Assembly (NCBI RefSeq): GCF_018736065.1
Contig: NZ_CP076128.1
Span: forward strand, 2,870,001 to 2,934,000
DNA: 64,000 bases
Origin: Flammeovirga kamogawensis
GTDB taxonomy: Bacteria; Bacteroidota; Bacteroidia; Cytophagales; Flammeovirgaceae
Direction of reading: 5' to 3'
The translations under genes were made by a program, and so were the position numbers. Positions 1-9,688 of the stretch are shown here, one piece after another. Under the pieces are notes generated by a model. The model worked only from the letters and a program-made list of their open reading frames with translations, made no database searches and was not told the DNA's origin. Within the stretch, counting starts at the first letter, position 1, and each line of letters begins with the position of its first letter.

Positions 1-2188
1 GGTTTGCACTTAATTCAACATCTATAAATCCTTTATTTCTAGTTTTAATCTTCACTTCAATTTTAGGAGGTGCTGATATATCACCAATTCTACATTGTTG
101 ACGGTATTTTAAAATCCTAGAATGATCCTTTTCATCAAAAAAGTCAAGAAAAACTTTACCTCTAAGATCAAAATAATTATTATACCCTAATAAGCGCTGA
201 AGTCCTTTATTATAATTGGCTACTCTACCAGAGTATTCTGCAATAAAACTATCTTTTGCAGCATTAATCATCGATTTTAACCAAATCTTTTTACTTTGAT
301 TTAGCTCTTCTGATCTTTTTCTTTCTGTAATATCAGTGATTGCTCCAACGAAACGTAATAACTTCCCTTCTGAATCATAAATTGGCCTTCCTTGAATATT
401 TAAATATTCTCTATCATGGTTTTTAATTAGGTTTTCATGGCATTTAATATCTAAATCAATAGGCTTATGAAATAAGTACAAGTCTTTTAATGCCTCTTTA
501 AAAATAAAACGGTAATGTTTGTCTATGTATTTTAATTGTGTCTGAAAAGAAGGTACATCTTGTTTTTTTGCGTCTGCTCCTAAAAATATAAACAACTGAT
601 CAGACCAATGATATTTCTTTTCTTTCACTTCATATACCCAATTACCTACTTGGGTTACACGTTGGATCTCATCTATAAAGGTTTCATTCCTCTCTAATAA
701 ACGAATTGCTTTTTTCTGTTGAGTAATATCTTGTAATCCTCCATACAATCCTACTACTCTATCATGTCTAATAATAGGTCGTCCGGTTAAACGTACCCAT
801 TGCTCTCCTTTATATTTAGGGTAAATTAAAAGTTCTAAATCAAAATCTGATTGTGTTCTGTATGCTTGATTTAATATTGTTTTAACGCGTTTTAAAGAGG
901 ATTCATCACACATAGAGAGTAATGCTCCAGGATTTCTAAAAACAAACTCTTGTGATATACCAATTACTTGAGAGACCTCGTTAGTTACTTTCATAGATTT
1001 AGAGTAGCGATCATAAACCCATCCGCAAGCTTTTATTAAGCGTTGCATTTCCTCTAACATCTGGCTATTTTGTTCTTTTTGTGTGGCATTTTTTAATGTT
1101 GCCATCACACCATATCGCGTATCAGATAATTTAACTTTACGAGTGTCTACCTCAAAGAGAATTGACTCTCCATCTCTTTTAACTAAATCAAGAAATAGTG
1201 TTTCAGGAGATTCTACATCATGTGAAGAGATAATTTCTTTAAATTCACTTTTAAAATGCTTTCTTAAAGTAGGGTGAATATAATCTGAAAAATCAGTTCC
1301 AATGACCTCTGTATTTTTTAACTGTAATAGATCTAATAAATGATCATTTACTCGAACCAAACGACCATCATTATCTATAATTGTAAAACCAATTGTACTT
1401 TGATTTAAAACAGTTGAGAATAATTCTTCTATTGTAGATCTAGCAGTAACATCTTTACTTATCACTAAACATGCTAAAACAACTCCTTCTGTATTTTTTA
1501 TTGGTTGGTAATGAGTTCTTAAAAATATTGGTTTACCTACAGTTGATTCATAAGATATTTCTGAAAAGAATTGCTCACCATTTAAAGCTTTTGATACTCC
1601 TATTTTTAATCTTTCATATCTATTAACCAATTCATTAAACTTTACACCCTCTTTTTTTGGAGTGTGCATTAATTTTCTTCTTAATAGTTTAGCTGCTTGA
1701 TTATAATGAATAAATTCATAATCGTGATCTACTAAAAAAATAGCATCATCAGAATGTTTTAAAAGGAGATCTACTAATAATTGGTCAAATTGATTAGCTT
1801 TTAATTGAATGTCTTTTAATGATAATAGCTCTCTATATTGTTTTTCCCTTATGGATAAAGCAGAGGAATTATCATCAACGATCTTTTTAATTATAATAAA
1901 CTCATGAACAATCAGATCTAATTCAATTTCAATTTTTTCTCCTTCTTGATTATATAACTTTTGGAATATTTTTTCCTCTGGTTTCAACTCTTTGAACGAA
2001 CCAATGAAGATACCTTTCCATTCTAATGGACAAATATCAAAGAAGTATACTTCTTCTAACGAGGAAAAATTAGGCAAAATCTCACTACCCTTATTACTTT
2101 CAATTAATAAGAAATTCTTTTTCTGAACTACTAAAAAAGGAATATTTTTGTCTTTCTCTATTTGAGTTAGGAAAGTCTTATTTAACAT
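1..2188 (-). CDS. Multi-PAS sensor protein (partial, C-terminus beyond left edge)
   Basis: The frame is open from an ATG at 2188 to the window edge, about 729 residues with no stop. I read at least five PAS/PAC units after a roughly 110-residue N-terminal part. Examples are a PAS starting near LLKHSDDAIFLVD, one near STIGFTIIDNDGRLVRVNDH, and PAC ends such as LYGGLQDITQQKKA and FVGAITDITERKRSEEL. There is no signal peptide or membrane segment in the visible part, so it is probably a cytoplasmic sensor. The output domain lies outside the window; a histidine kinase is the commonest partner of such arrays, but a cyclase or other output cannot be excluded. Divergent from the aldo/keto reductase gene, with about 100 bases between. 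Confidence 0.85.
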   Translation of the reverse strand, partial: MLNKTFLTQIEKDKNIPFLVVQKKNFLLIESNKGSEILPNFSSLEEVYFFDICPLEWKGIFIGSFKELKPEEKIFQKLYNQEGEKIEIELDLIVHEFIIIKKIVDDNSSALSIREKQYRELLSLKDIQLKANQFDQLLVDLLLKHSDDAIFLVDHDYEFIHYNQAAKLLRRKLMHTPKKEGVKFNELVNRYERLKIGVSKALNGEQFFSEISYESTVGKPIFLRTHYQPIKNTEGVVLACLVISKDVTARSTIEELFSTVLNQSTIGFTIIDNDGRLVRVNDHLLDLLQLKNTEVIGTDFSDYIHPTLRKHFKSEFKEIISSHDVESPETLFLDLVKRDGESILFEVDTRKVKLSDTRYGVMATLKNATQKEQNSQMLEEMQRLIKACGWVYDRYSKSMKVTNEVSQVIGISQEFVFRNPGALLSMCDESSLKRVKTILNQAYRTQSDFDLELLIYPKYKGEQWVRLTGRPIIRHDRVVGLYGGLQDITQQKKAIRLLERNETFIDEIQRVTQVGNWVYEVKEKKYHWSDQLFIFLGADAKKQDVPSFQTQLKYIDKHYRFIFKEALKDLYLFHKPIDLDIKCHENLIKNHDREYLNIQGRPIYDSEGKLLRFVGAITDITERKRSEELNQSKKIWLKSMINAAKDSFIAEYSGRVANYNKGLQRLLGYNNYFDLRGKVFLDFFDEKDHSRILKYRQQCRIGDISAPPKIEVKIKTRNKGFIDVELSAN

Positions 2189-2286
2189 AGTAAGTTTCGA
2201 ATATAGTAGTTAAAGTCATTCGCAGATAGAAATATAATTAGTAAATATACATTTTTTCGATTAAAAATTAACCGTACAAATATACA

Positions 2287-3153
2287 ATGTCAATAGAACT
2301 GTCTAAAATTGTCACTGGAGTATGGAATTGGGGAAACCTATCTACTCAAGAAATAAACTCGCTTATCCACCAAAGTATAGATGCTGGTATTACGAGTTTT
2401 GACCACGCCGATATTTATGGAGGATATACAATTGAGGGGAAATTTGGTGAAGCCCTTAAATTATCTCCTGAAATTAAGTCTAAAATGCAGGTTATTACTA
2501 AATGTGGTATCAAACTTACTACAGCTAATAGACCTGAACATAGTATTAAGTCCTATGATTCTTCTAAAAAACATATCATTACATCTGCAGAAAATTCTTT
2601 AAAAGAATTAAATATCGATGTTATTGATTATCTTCTGATTCATCGTCCTGATCCTTTGTTAAATCCTCTTGAAGTTGCAGATGCTTTTCAAACACTTAAA
2701 GATCAAGGAAAGGTTAAAGCTTTTGGAGTAAGTAATTTCTTACCACATCAAGTAAATGCCCTTAATAAGTTTACTCCTTTAAGTATTAATCAAATTGAGA
2801 TTTCACCGTTGCAGACAAATGCATTGTTTGATGGCTCTTTAGATAATTGTATTGAGCATGGTATAAAACCTATGGCTTGGTCTCCTTTAGGAAATGGAAA
2901 AATATTTTCTGGAGAATCAGATCACAATATATATCTCCGTAAAGTTATTCAAGAAGTGGGGGTTAAATATGACTTAGCCATTGATCAAACAATATTTGCA
3001 TGGCACTTAACACACCCTGCCGGTATTACACCAGTGTTAGGAACAACAAAAGGAAGTCGTATTGAAACTGCTGCAGAAGTATTATCTACAAAATTAGAAA
3101 GAGAGGATTGGTTTAGAATTCTTGAAGCTTCACTTGGACACGAAGTACCTTAA
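2287..3153 (+). CDS. Aldo/keto reductase
   Basis: A 288-residue (alpha/beta)8-barrel NADPH-dependent oxidoreductase, cytoplasmic by lack of a signal. Family signatures are visible: FDHADIYGG (catalytic Asp39 and Tyr44), ITKCGIK (catalytic Lys72) and LLIHRPDPL (active-site His near 118), followed by GVSNF and, near the C-terminus, PVLGTTKGSRIE, the usual cofactor-binding stretch. Length is normal for the family, and it looks closest to the YdhF-like group. The substrate cannot be told from sequence. It precedes the potassium channel gene by 14 bases and is probably co-transcribed with it. Confidence 0.9.
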   Translation: MSIELSKIVTGVWNWGNLSTQEINSLIHQSIDAGITSFDHADIYGGYTIEGKFGEALKLSPEIKSKMQVITKCGIKLTTANRPEHSIKSYDSSKKHIITSAENSLKELNIDVIDYLLIHRPDPLLNPLEVADAFQTLKDQGKVKAFGVSNFLPHQVNALNKFTPLSINQIEISPLQTNALFDGSLDNCIEHGIKPMAWSPLGNGKIFSGESDHNIYLRKVIQEVGVKYDLAIDQTIFAWHLTHPAGITPVLGTTKGSRIETAAEVLSTKLEREDWFRILEASLGHEVP

Positions 3154-3167
3154 GCAAATAATTATTT

Positions 3168-4133
3168 ATGTCTGATAAAACATCAAAAATACAAGATCCT
3201 GGAGTTGGTGTTCAATATGATCATGAAACCAAAAGGATAATCAATTCCAATGGTTCATTTAACGTTAGAAGAAAAGGCACTGCCAATTTTGTAAGAGACG
3301 CCTATCATTGGTTAATTTCAATCCGGTGGTTTCCGTTTGTTATTGTTGTGGGAAGTGTAATTCTTTCTACCAATATTATTTATGCATTCCTGTACATGGC
3401 ATGTGGCTTAGAAGATATATCTGGTGTAATTGTAAGCGATAGTATGGGTGACAATTTCACTCAAGCATTGTTTTTTAGTGTCCAGACTTTTACCACTGTT
3501 GGGTATGGAGCTATGGCACCAGAAAGTAATGTTATTGGAATAATTGCAAGTATTGAAGCTTTTAATGGCTTGTTGTTATCTGCTTTTAGTACCGGTATTC
3601 TTTATGGTCGTTTTTCTAGACCATTATCTAAAATTATTTTTTCTAAAAATGCTATCATTACACTCTTTAAGGATACCAACAAGAAGAGTTTACAGTTTAG
3701 AATAATAAATAAAAGAGCGAATACGCTACTAAACCTTAGAGCATCTGTTTTTATTTCTATCCAAGAGCCAATTACTACCTCTGAAGGAAAAGAAATACAT
3801 AAACGTAACTTTTTTGATTTATCATTAGAAAGATCTAAAATTATGTTTATGCCTTTATCTTGGACTTTAGTACATATGATAGATGAGCAAAGTCCACTCT
3901 ATGGGATCACACAAGAAGAAATGATAAAAAGACATGCCGAAGTTTTAATCACTTTAAAAGTATATGATGAAACTTTTGGGCAAGATACTTATACTTATCA
4001 TTCTTATTATGCAACAGATTTCTTAGAAGGAAAACGTTTTATTAGAAACTTTCAAGTTGATGATGAAGGTGATATTATTCTTAATGTAAATGATGTTCAT
4101 AATATAGAAGATCAACCAAATTATCAGAAATAA
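3168..4133 (+). CDS. Inward-rectifier (KirBac-type) potassium channel
   Basis: A 321-residue membrane protein with the Kir plan: N-terminal slide region (RRKGTANFVRDAYHWLI), TM1 at about 54-78, pore helix and the K+ selectivity filter TTVGYG at 109-114, TM2 at about 121-143, then a C-terminal beta-rich cytoplasmic domain (about 150-300) that gates the pore in this family. It should form a tetramer conducting K+ across the inner membrane. It follows the aldo/keto reductase closely. Its stop codon is directly adjacent to the uvrC stop codon on the other strand, with no terminator between them. Confidence 0.9.
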   Translation: MSDKTSKIQDPGVGVQYDHETKRIINSNGSFNVRRKGTANFVRDAYHWLISIRWFPFVIVVGSVILSTNIIYAFLYMACGLEDISGVIVSDSMGDNFTQALFFSVQTFTTVGYGAMAPESNVIGIIASIEAFNGLLLSAFSTGILYGRFSRPLSKIIFSKNAIITLFKDTNKKSLQFRIINKRANTLLNLRASVFISIQEPITTSEGKEIHKRNFFDLSLERSKIMFMPLSWTLVHMIDEQSPLYGITQEEMIKRHAEVLITLKVYDETFGQDTYTYHSYYATDFLEGKRFIRNFQVDDEGDIILNVNDVHNIEDQPNYQK

Positions 4134-5939
4134 TTAAGCTAGGCCATCTTTAACTTTTTGAGCTTTACTGTTACCTATGAGATCTGCTATCTCTTCTACA
4201 GAAGCTGCTTTAATGTTAGAGATGGTTTTATATTGCCTCAATAATTTTTGAATTGTATTTGGACCCACTCCTGGAATATCTTCTAGCTTTGTATGTATAC
4301 TAGCATTACTTCTTAAATTTCTATGGAATGTTATACCAAACCTATGTGCTTCATCTCTTAAACGTTGCACTAATTGTAATGACCTCGACTTTTTACTTAA
4401 ATGTAAAGGAATTGGATCTTCTGGGAAGAAAATTTCTTCTAATTTCTTAGCAATACCAATTATTGGTAATTTCCCATATAAACCTAAACTTTTTAATGCT
4501 TCACAAGCAGCACTAAGCTGTCCTTTTCCTCCATCAATAATTACTAATTGGGGTAATTTTTGATTTTCAGCCAACAATCTTTTATACCTTCTATAAACTG
4601 CTTCTTCCATAGACGCAAAATCATCTGGACCTACTACAGTTTTAACATGAAAATGTCTATAGTCTTTTTTAGCAGGTTTTCCATCTTTAAAAACCACGCA
4701 AGCAGATACAGGGTGTGTTCCTTGGATATTAGAGTTATCAAAACATTCTATATGTACTGGAACATCTTTTAATTGAAGTTCTGACTTTAATTGTAATAAA
4801 GTTTGATAGCTACTTTTTCTATCACTAATCTCTCCTCTAGACGTCTCCCTCTCTCTCTTGTAATACATTGCATTTTTAAATGAAAGCTGTATTAACTTTT
4901 TCCCATCACCAATTTTAGGAACGGTAACTTCCATTCTATCATCTTCTTCTAGAAAGTCAGATACATCTATATTTACAAACACTCTTCTTGATGCTGTATG
5001 GTAACGCTGTCTGAATTCCATAATAGCATGTAATAGAATATCAGCATCAGACTCATCCATTTTTTTTGTAATCTGTGTTGATTCAGAATTTACAATTCCG
5101 CCATTCATAATCTTGATAAAGTTTACATACGCAAACTTATCATCTGAGACTATTGCATAGACTTCTATTTCTCTGACTGTAGGAGATACTACTAATGATT
5201 TTGATTGATAATTAGTAATAAGTTCAAGTTTCTGTTTCCATTTATTTGCTTCTTCAAAAGCTAAATTAGTGACAGCTTCTTCCATCTTTAATGTAAAATA
5301 CTCTCTAGCTACACCTAAATTACCTTTTAAAATTTGCAGTACCTGATCTATATCTTCGTTATAACTTCCTTCTTGTTGTTTTCCTTCGCAAGGCCCTAAG
5401 CAATTATTGATATGATATTCTAAACAAACAGCATATTTACCCGCTGCAACATTCTCTCTAGATAAATTATAAGTACAATTACGAATTTTATATAACTGCT
5501 TAAAAAGATCTAATAAAGCAGTCATTGTTCTTCCACTAGGATAAGGACCAAAATAACGATGTCTCTTATCTTGAGTATTTCTTGTTGAAAAAACACGAGG
5601 GAAACGTTCTTTAGTTACACAGATATATGGATATGTTTTATCATCTTTTAAAAGAATATTGTATTTAGGCTGATTTTTTTTGATGAGATTATTTTCCAAT
5701 AATAAGGCATCAAATTCAGTATCAACAACTACATATTCTATTTTTCTGATTTCCGAAACGAGCTTTTTTGTTTTACGGTTCATTGCCGTTTGCTTCAGAA
5801 AATATGATGAAACTCTATTTTTTAGCTTTTTGGCTTTGCCGATGTAAATGATCTTTCCATCCTCATTAAGGTATTTATAAACTCCGGGTTGCATTGGCAG
5901 GTTTTTCACCACCTCCATCAATTTATCTTTATGATCCAT
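4134..5939 (-). CDS. uvrC: UvrABC system protein C (excinuclease subunit)
   Basis: 601 residues, standard length. It makes the dual incisions in nucleotide excision repair, acting with UvrB in the cytoplasm. Domain order: GIY-YIG nuclease at the N-terminus (GVY at 19-21, YIG at 32-34) for the 3' cut; UVR motif at about 205-240 for UvrB contact; an RNase H-like nuclease with Asp in ECFDNSNIQGT, Asp in VIIDGGKGQL and His in RDEAHRFGITFHR for the 5' cut; and a C-terminal helix-hairpin-helix (LEDIPGVGPNTIQKLL) over the last 50 residues. Converges exactly with the K+ channel gene, stop codon against stop codon. Confidence 0.97.
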   Translation of the reverse strand: MDHKDKLMEVVKNLPMQPGVYKYLNEDGKIIYIGKAKKLKNRVSSYFLKQTAMNRKTKKLVSEIRKIEYVVVDTEFDALLLENNLIKKNQPKYNILLKDDKTYPYICVTKERFPRVFSTRNTQDKRHRYFGPYPSGRTMTALLDLFKQLYKIRNCTYNLSRENVAAGKYAVCLEYHINNCLGPCEGKQQEGSYNEDIDQVLQILKGNLGVAREYFTLKMEEAVTNLAFEEANKWKQKLELITNYQSKSLVVSPTVREIEVYAIVSDDKFAYVNFIKIMNGGIVNSESTQITKKMDESDADILLHAIMEFRQRYHTASRRVFVNIDVSDFLEEDDRMEVTVPKIGDGKKLIQLSFKNAMYYKRERETSRGEISDRKSSYQTLLQLKSELQLKDVPVHIECFDNSNIQGTHPVSACVVFKDGKPAKKDYRHFHVKTVVGPDDFASMEEAVYRRYKRLLAENQKLPQLVIIDGGKGQLSAACEALKSLGLYGKLPIIGIAKKLEEIFFPEDPIPLHLSKKSRSLQLVQRLRDEAHRFGITFHRNLRSNASIHTKLEDIPGVGPNTIQKLLRQYKTISNIKAASVEEIADLIGNSKAQKVKDGLA

Positions 5940-6006
5940 TCGACTTCCTTATTGCTTTTAATTTTTTGTTCTCTAGTAAAACTAAGAGAGGTTTATCTAA
6001 AATAAA

Positions 6007-6039
6007 AAATGCACGTTACTTTATTAGCAACGTGCATTT
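6007..6039 (-). terminator. Terminator of the GT51 transglycosylase gene
   Basis: An 11-bp perfect stem, AAATGCACGTT with AACGTGCATTT, followed on the minus strand by a T-rich run. It lies between the mtgA stop and the uvrC start, so uvrC probably has its own promoter. Confidence 0.85.
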
Positions 6040-6059
6040 AATTTATATTTTGAAAAACA

Positions 6060-6686
6060 CTATTTCATGTATTTATTTAATAAATTGAAACGAGCCTCTA
6101 CCATTTTATCCTGATCATAAGTAGATGGATCTACTTTTAATGGTTTTGCTAAGATAGATGCCAATTTTATTTTCTGACGTCTTGATAGTTTATCAATGTC
6201 TTTTTTATAATAATAATCTGCAGCCTCTCCAATACCATAAATATTCTCCCCCCACTCTGCATAATTTAGATACAATTCAAAAATTCTTGATTTATCTAAA
6301 ATCATTTCCATTTCCATTGCAGCAAAACTTTCTAAATACTTACCCATATTATTATTATGGGGCATTAAAAACATTGTTCTTGCTACTTTTTGAGAAATAG
6401 ATGCATTATTAAGTGCTGTCTTTTCTGTAATACCATTGTGTATATTAAAAGAAGGGTCGTCGATACCAATTATTGCAGTCTGCAAATCAGTTGGAACAAC
6501 ATCTTTAGGAATAAATTTTGGTGTTTGTACGTGTTTTAAATCAAAGTGAGATCTTGCACACATATACATAGACATTGTAGGATTTGCCCATTTTACATAT
6601 AGTGCACCAAATGCTATATACACAGCAAAAAACAAATGAATACTAAGTACAAAAATGGCTAATCGTTTAATAAAAGGGATAAACAT
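6060..6686 (-). CDS. mtgA: Monofunctional peptidoglycan glycosyltransferase (GT51), altered motif I
   Basis: 208 residues: one N-terminal membrane anchor (about 8-30) and a periplasmic GT51 domain that would polymerise lipid II. Visible motifs: IDDPSFNIHNG (75-85, motif I, usually EDxxFxxHxG), ASISQKVARTMFL (motif II), KYLESFAA (motif III, Glu119) and KSRIFELYLNYAEWG (motif IV). The first residue of motif I, the general-base Glu in this family, is Asp76 here. Motif II is also looser than usual. The protein may be less active or tuned differently; the fold assignment itself is secure. Confidence 0.82.
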   Translation of the reverse strand: MFIPFIKRLAIFVLSIHLFFAVYIAFGALYVKWANPTMSMYMCARSHFDLKHVQTPKFIPKDVVPTDLQTAIIGIDDPSFNIHNGITEKTALNNASISQKVARTMFLMPHNNNMGKYLESFAAMEMEMILDKSRIFELYLNYAEWGENIYGIGEAADYYYKKDIDKLSRRQKIKLASILAKPLKVDPSTYDQDKMVEARFNLLNKYMK

Positions 6687-6789
6687 GTTAGTAAGGATTT
6701 TATCAAGTAAATGATGTTATTAGGTATATATACAAAATAACAATTACTTCTCACTTTTTAGAGTGTTTAAGCTAAAATTTTAAATAAAG

Positions 6790-6816
6790 TTTAATAAAGA
6801 TCATTCTTTTATTAAA
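6790..6816 (-). terminator. Possible weak terminator after the DUF2911 gene
   Basis: A short hairpin made mostly of A-T pairs (TTTAATAAA with TTTATTAAA) just downstream of the DUF2911 stop. Weak pairing and no clean T run make this doubtful. Confidence 0.3.
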
Positions 6817-6830
6817 AAAATGAAAGTAAT

Positions 6831-7379
6831 TTAATCGTTTTCTTCATTTTTTCTTATTGGAGCTACAATAGAAATACGTTCCCATATCGCTACTAAATTA
6901 CATCCATCAGGATCTTCTTGTAAGAAAATTGAAAACTGCTGAAATATTCTGAAAGAATTTAATGCTGGTAATTTCACTCTAAATACATCTTCTTTTTGAT
7001 TATATTTAAAAGTCCCCCATGCACCTTGTGCCTTATTTACTACTAGTGTCCATTCTGCTGTATCCGGAATTGCATATAAAGAATATGTACCAGCCTCTAA
7101 TGGTTCCCCTGCCAAAGTAACATCTTCTGTAATTGTTATTTCTGTGGCATCATCATCACCAAATCGCCATAATTTTCTCCAAGGAACAGAAACTCCAAAT
7201 TTTTTATCAAAATCAGATTTCATCTTAGGTCTACCGTATGTAATTTTTACATACGTACCATTATCCATTTTATAGGTAGCTAAGCCAGTATCACTTTTTC
7301 TAGGCTTATGTTTTAATTCTTGTGCAAATAGTTTCCCGATACAAAGAAATAACACTAAGAGCAGTATATGTTTTTTCAT
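6831..7379 (-). CDS. Secreted DUF2911 domain protein
   Basis: 182 residues with an N-terminal signal peptide (KKHILLLVLFLCIGKLFAQ). The rest matches DUF2911, a family common in Bacteroidota: a GTYVKITYGRP strand, a VPWRKLWRFG segment, ATEITITEDV, then LEAGTYSLYAIP and WTLVVN. These form a beta-rich domain probably located in the periplasm or on the surface. No function is established for the family. It appears monocistronic: hisB is upstream on the other side of a strong terminator orientation, and mtgA lies 144 bases downstream. Confidence 0.85.
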   Translation of the reverse strand: MKKHILLLVLFLCIGKLFAQELKHKPRKSDTGLATYKMDNGTYVKITYGRPKMKSDFDKKFGVSVPWRKLWRFGDDDATEITITEDVTLAGEPLEAGTYSLYAIPDTAEWTLVVNKAQGAWGTFKYNQKEDVFRVKLPALNSFRIFQQFSIFLQEDPDGCNLVAIWERISIVAPIRKNEEND

Positions 7380-7399
7380 TCTGATTTTGGATTAAAAAA

Positions 7400-7432
7400 G
7401 AAGCGAACAGTATATAAGATACTGTTCGCTTC
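7400..7432 (-). terminator. Terminator of the GWxTD-hisB unit
   Basis: A 14-bp perfect stem (GAAGCGAACAGTAT / ATACTGTTCGCTTC) with a 5-nt loop, followed on the minus strand by TTTTTT. Downstream of hisB. Confidence 0.92.
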
Positions 7433-7506
7433 AAATATCGTAAACTTAAACACCTTATCAATAATGAAAAGGAAGTTTTTCGTCAATATTAATTAAAGGA
7501 AGAATT

Positions 7507-8613
7507 CTACAGAACACCTTTTGTACTAGGTATCTCATTATTACCTTCTTCTACTTGAATTGCCATTCTTACTGCTTTAGCAAATGATTTAAATGTTCCC
7601 TCAATAATATGATGGTCATTATCACCTGTTGATTTAATATTTAAATTACAACCAGAAGCATCAGAAAATGATTTAAAGAAATGAGAAAACATTTCTACGG
7701 GGAAATCACCAACACTCTCTCTCGATAATGGTGCATCACATACAAACCAAGGTCTTCCTGAGAAATCTAGAGCTACTTGCGCTAAAACTTCATCCATTGG
7801 AGCTATAAAGAAACCATAACGGGCTATACCTCTTTTATCACCTAAAGCTTTTTTAAATGCTTCTCCAATAGCTAAACCAGTATCTTCAATAGTATGGTGC
7901 TCATCTATATACAAATCCCCTTCTACTTTTACAGTTAGATCAATTTTTCCATGACGAGCAACTTGATGGAGCATGTGATCAAAAAAGCCAATCCCTGTAG
8001 AAAGGTCAGACTTACCAGTTCCATCTAAATTAACACCAATAAGGATTTTAGTTTCGTTGGTTACACGTTCAACACGTGCCATTCTTCCATTTGGAGAATA
8101 GTTTTTTAAATAGTTATATATTTCAACCCAAGATTTAGTTTCTAATACTGCTTCTGAGTTTTGATTATCTCCAATAAAAATTCCTTTAGCTCCTAAATTT
8201 TTAGCTAACTCAATATCTGTTAAACGATCACCGATTACAAAAGAGTTCTCTAAATCATAATCACCTGACATATATTTAGCCATTAGACCTGTTCTTGGTT
8301 TACGAGTTGGAGCATTTTCGTGTTCGAAAGTTTTATCGATCAACATATCGTCAAACTCAATACCTTCACCTTTTAAGGTTTCAAGCATTTTATTGTGAGC
8401 AGGCCAAAAAGTTTCTTCAGGGTAGCTATCTGTACCTAAACCATCTTGATTAGTAACCATTACTAATTCATAATCCAGTTCTGTAGCTATTTTCTGTAAC
8501 TGAGAAATTGCTTGTGGGACAAATGCTAATTTTTCTAATGAATCTACCTGGAAATCTACAGGAGGTTCAACAATTATAGTTCCATCACGGTCTATAAATA
8601 ATGCCTTTTTCAT
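7507..8613 (-). CDS. hisB: Bifunctional histidinol-phosphatase / imidazoleglycerol-phosphate dehydratase
   Basis: 368 residues, a fusion catalysing two steps of histidine synthesis (IGP dehydration and histidinol-phosphate dephosphorylation). The N-terminal HAD phosphatase half carries DRDGT (8-12) with the nucleophile Asp8 and FVIGDRLTDIELA. The C-terminal half (about 175-368) is IGPD with the metal-binding signatures GFFDHMLHQVARHG, DEHHTIEDTGLAIGEAF and NDHHIIEGTFKS. No other his gene is in the window, so histidine synthesis is split across the genome or this gene has moved. It lies 32 bases after the GWxTD gene and is probably in the same transcript. Confidence 0.95.
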   Translation of the reverse strand: MKKALFIDRDGTIIVEPPVDFQVDSLEKLAFVPQAISQLQKIATELDYELVMVTNQDGLGTDSYPEETFWPAHNKMLETLKGEGIEFDDMLIDKTFEHENAPTRKPRTGLMAKYMSGDYDLENSFVIGDRLTDIELAKNLGAKGIFIGDNQNSEAVLETKSWVEIYNYLKNYSPNGRMARVERVTNETKILIGVNLDGTGKSDLSTGIGFFDHMLHQVARHGKIDLTVKVEGDLYIDEHHTIEDTGLAIGEAFKKALGDKRGIARYGFFIAPMDEVLAQVALDFSGRPWFVCDAPLSRESVGDFPVEMFSHFFKSFSDASGCNLNIKSTGDNDHHIIEGTFKSFAKAVRMAIQVEEGNNEIPSTKGVL

Positions 8614-8645
8614 GTTTTAAAGTTTGTTGTTAATTGTCTGACAGT

Positions 8646-9473
8646 TTATTGTATTGTACCGTTTCTCCATTTTTTTACGGTATCAAACCACACACGTTTG
8701 TAATCATACGATCTTTTTAGTTCGTAATGAGTACCCGTAAATTGATTATTATCTTCTATAAAATCAAATTCAACTTGACCATGATTTAAGTTGCTATCAT
8801 AAGACCAACGTATACCACCATCTATATTTGAAATTTCAGAAGGTGGCCCAAAGATAATATAAACAATACCTCTATCCGTCTTCCAGCCCTCTTTATATTC
8901 TGTAAATTTAATATTTGCATCAGTCACTCTATCAAAATACAATTTAATTAAGCGCTTAGCATTGTCTGGTGAACCTGCAATATTCATCCAAAAGTTTTCA
9001 AATGCCTTACGTGGGCGACTACCTGTTTTAAATGAAGCCATCTCATTTTGAGTAGAAATATATACTAATGATGGGTATACATTTTTCATTTTTTTATACT
9101 TCGGAAAATCAGATGGCATAGCTGTAAACCCTACTCCTTCTCTTGAAGTTGTATCTGTTTGAATAAAATACAACCCCGTATTTGTTACCTGAATAGGTAT
9201 ATTTGGTTGTACTTCAAAAGTTGTATCAACAACCATTGGATTTCCAGAGTTTGCATTTTCAACCATAGGTGGTGGAGCAGGCATAAAATCTGTTGAGAAA
9301 TGAAATACATAATAATGTTGAGAATTATCTCCTTTAATAGTGACATTCTCCCCTTGTCTAATATATTTTGCACCACCGCCTAAATCTACATTAAAGGCAG
9401 ATTGGGCTAATAATGAACCTATAGACAAAGTATTTATTAATGTGATAAGTAATATAATAGTTCGTTTCATCAA
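8646..9473 (-). CDS. Secreted GWxTD domain protein
   Basis: 275 residues with a signal peptide (TIILLITLINTLSIGSLLAQ). The C-terminal part has the signature of the GWxTD family: EGWKTDRGIVYIIFGPPSEI, with Trp and the TD pair near 199-204, then IRWSYDSN. The family is nearly restricted to Bacteroidetes and Chlorobi-type bacteria and has no known activity. Family members I know of are often longer, so this may be a short form. M2 at 9470 is an equally good start. Probably co-transcribed with hisB. Confidence 0.82.
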   Translation of the reverse strand: MMKRTIILLITLINTLSIGSLLAQSAFNVDLGGGAKYIRQGENVTIKGDNSQHYYVFHFSTDFMPAPPPMVENANSGNPMVVDTTFEVQPNIPIQVTNTGLYFIQTDTTSREGVGFTAMPSDFPKYKKMKNVYPSLVYISTQNEMASFKTGSRPRKAFENFWMNIAGSPDNAKRLIKLYFDRVTDANIKFTEYKEGWKTDRGIVYIIFGPPSEISNIDGGIRWSYDSNLNHGQVEFDFIEDNNQFTGTHYELKRSYDYKRVWFDTVKKWRNGTIQ

Positions 9474-9588
9474 ATAAATCTATATAGAGCTGTTGCTAGG
9501 TACTAAGTATAAATTATCTATTATAATAAATCAATAAGTTGATAAATAGATAATATTAGTATTAAGTTAATGAATGTCTGTAAATAAC

Positions 9589-9630
9589 AAAAGAGGTTTG
9601 AATCAATTACACATGATTCAAACCTCTTTT
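9589..9630 (-). terminator. Terminator after marC (may act both ways)
   Basis: A 17-bp perfect inverted repeat (AAAAGAGGTTTGAATCA and its complement) with an 8-nt loop. It separates the lipB-aroA-marC unit from the GWxTD-hisB unit. Confidence 0.9.
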
Positions 9631-9688
9631 TGTAAATTCATCTTTAAGAAAGTCTCTTTTTAAGAAAAAGTAATGTTCTTAGATGATT

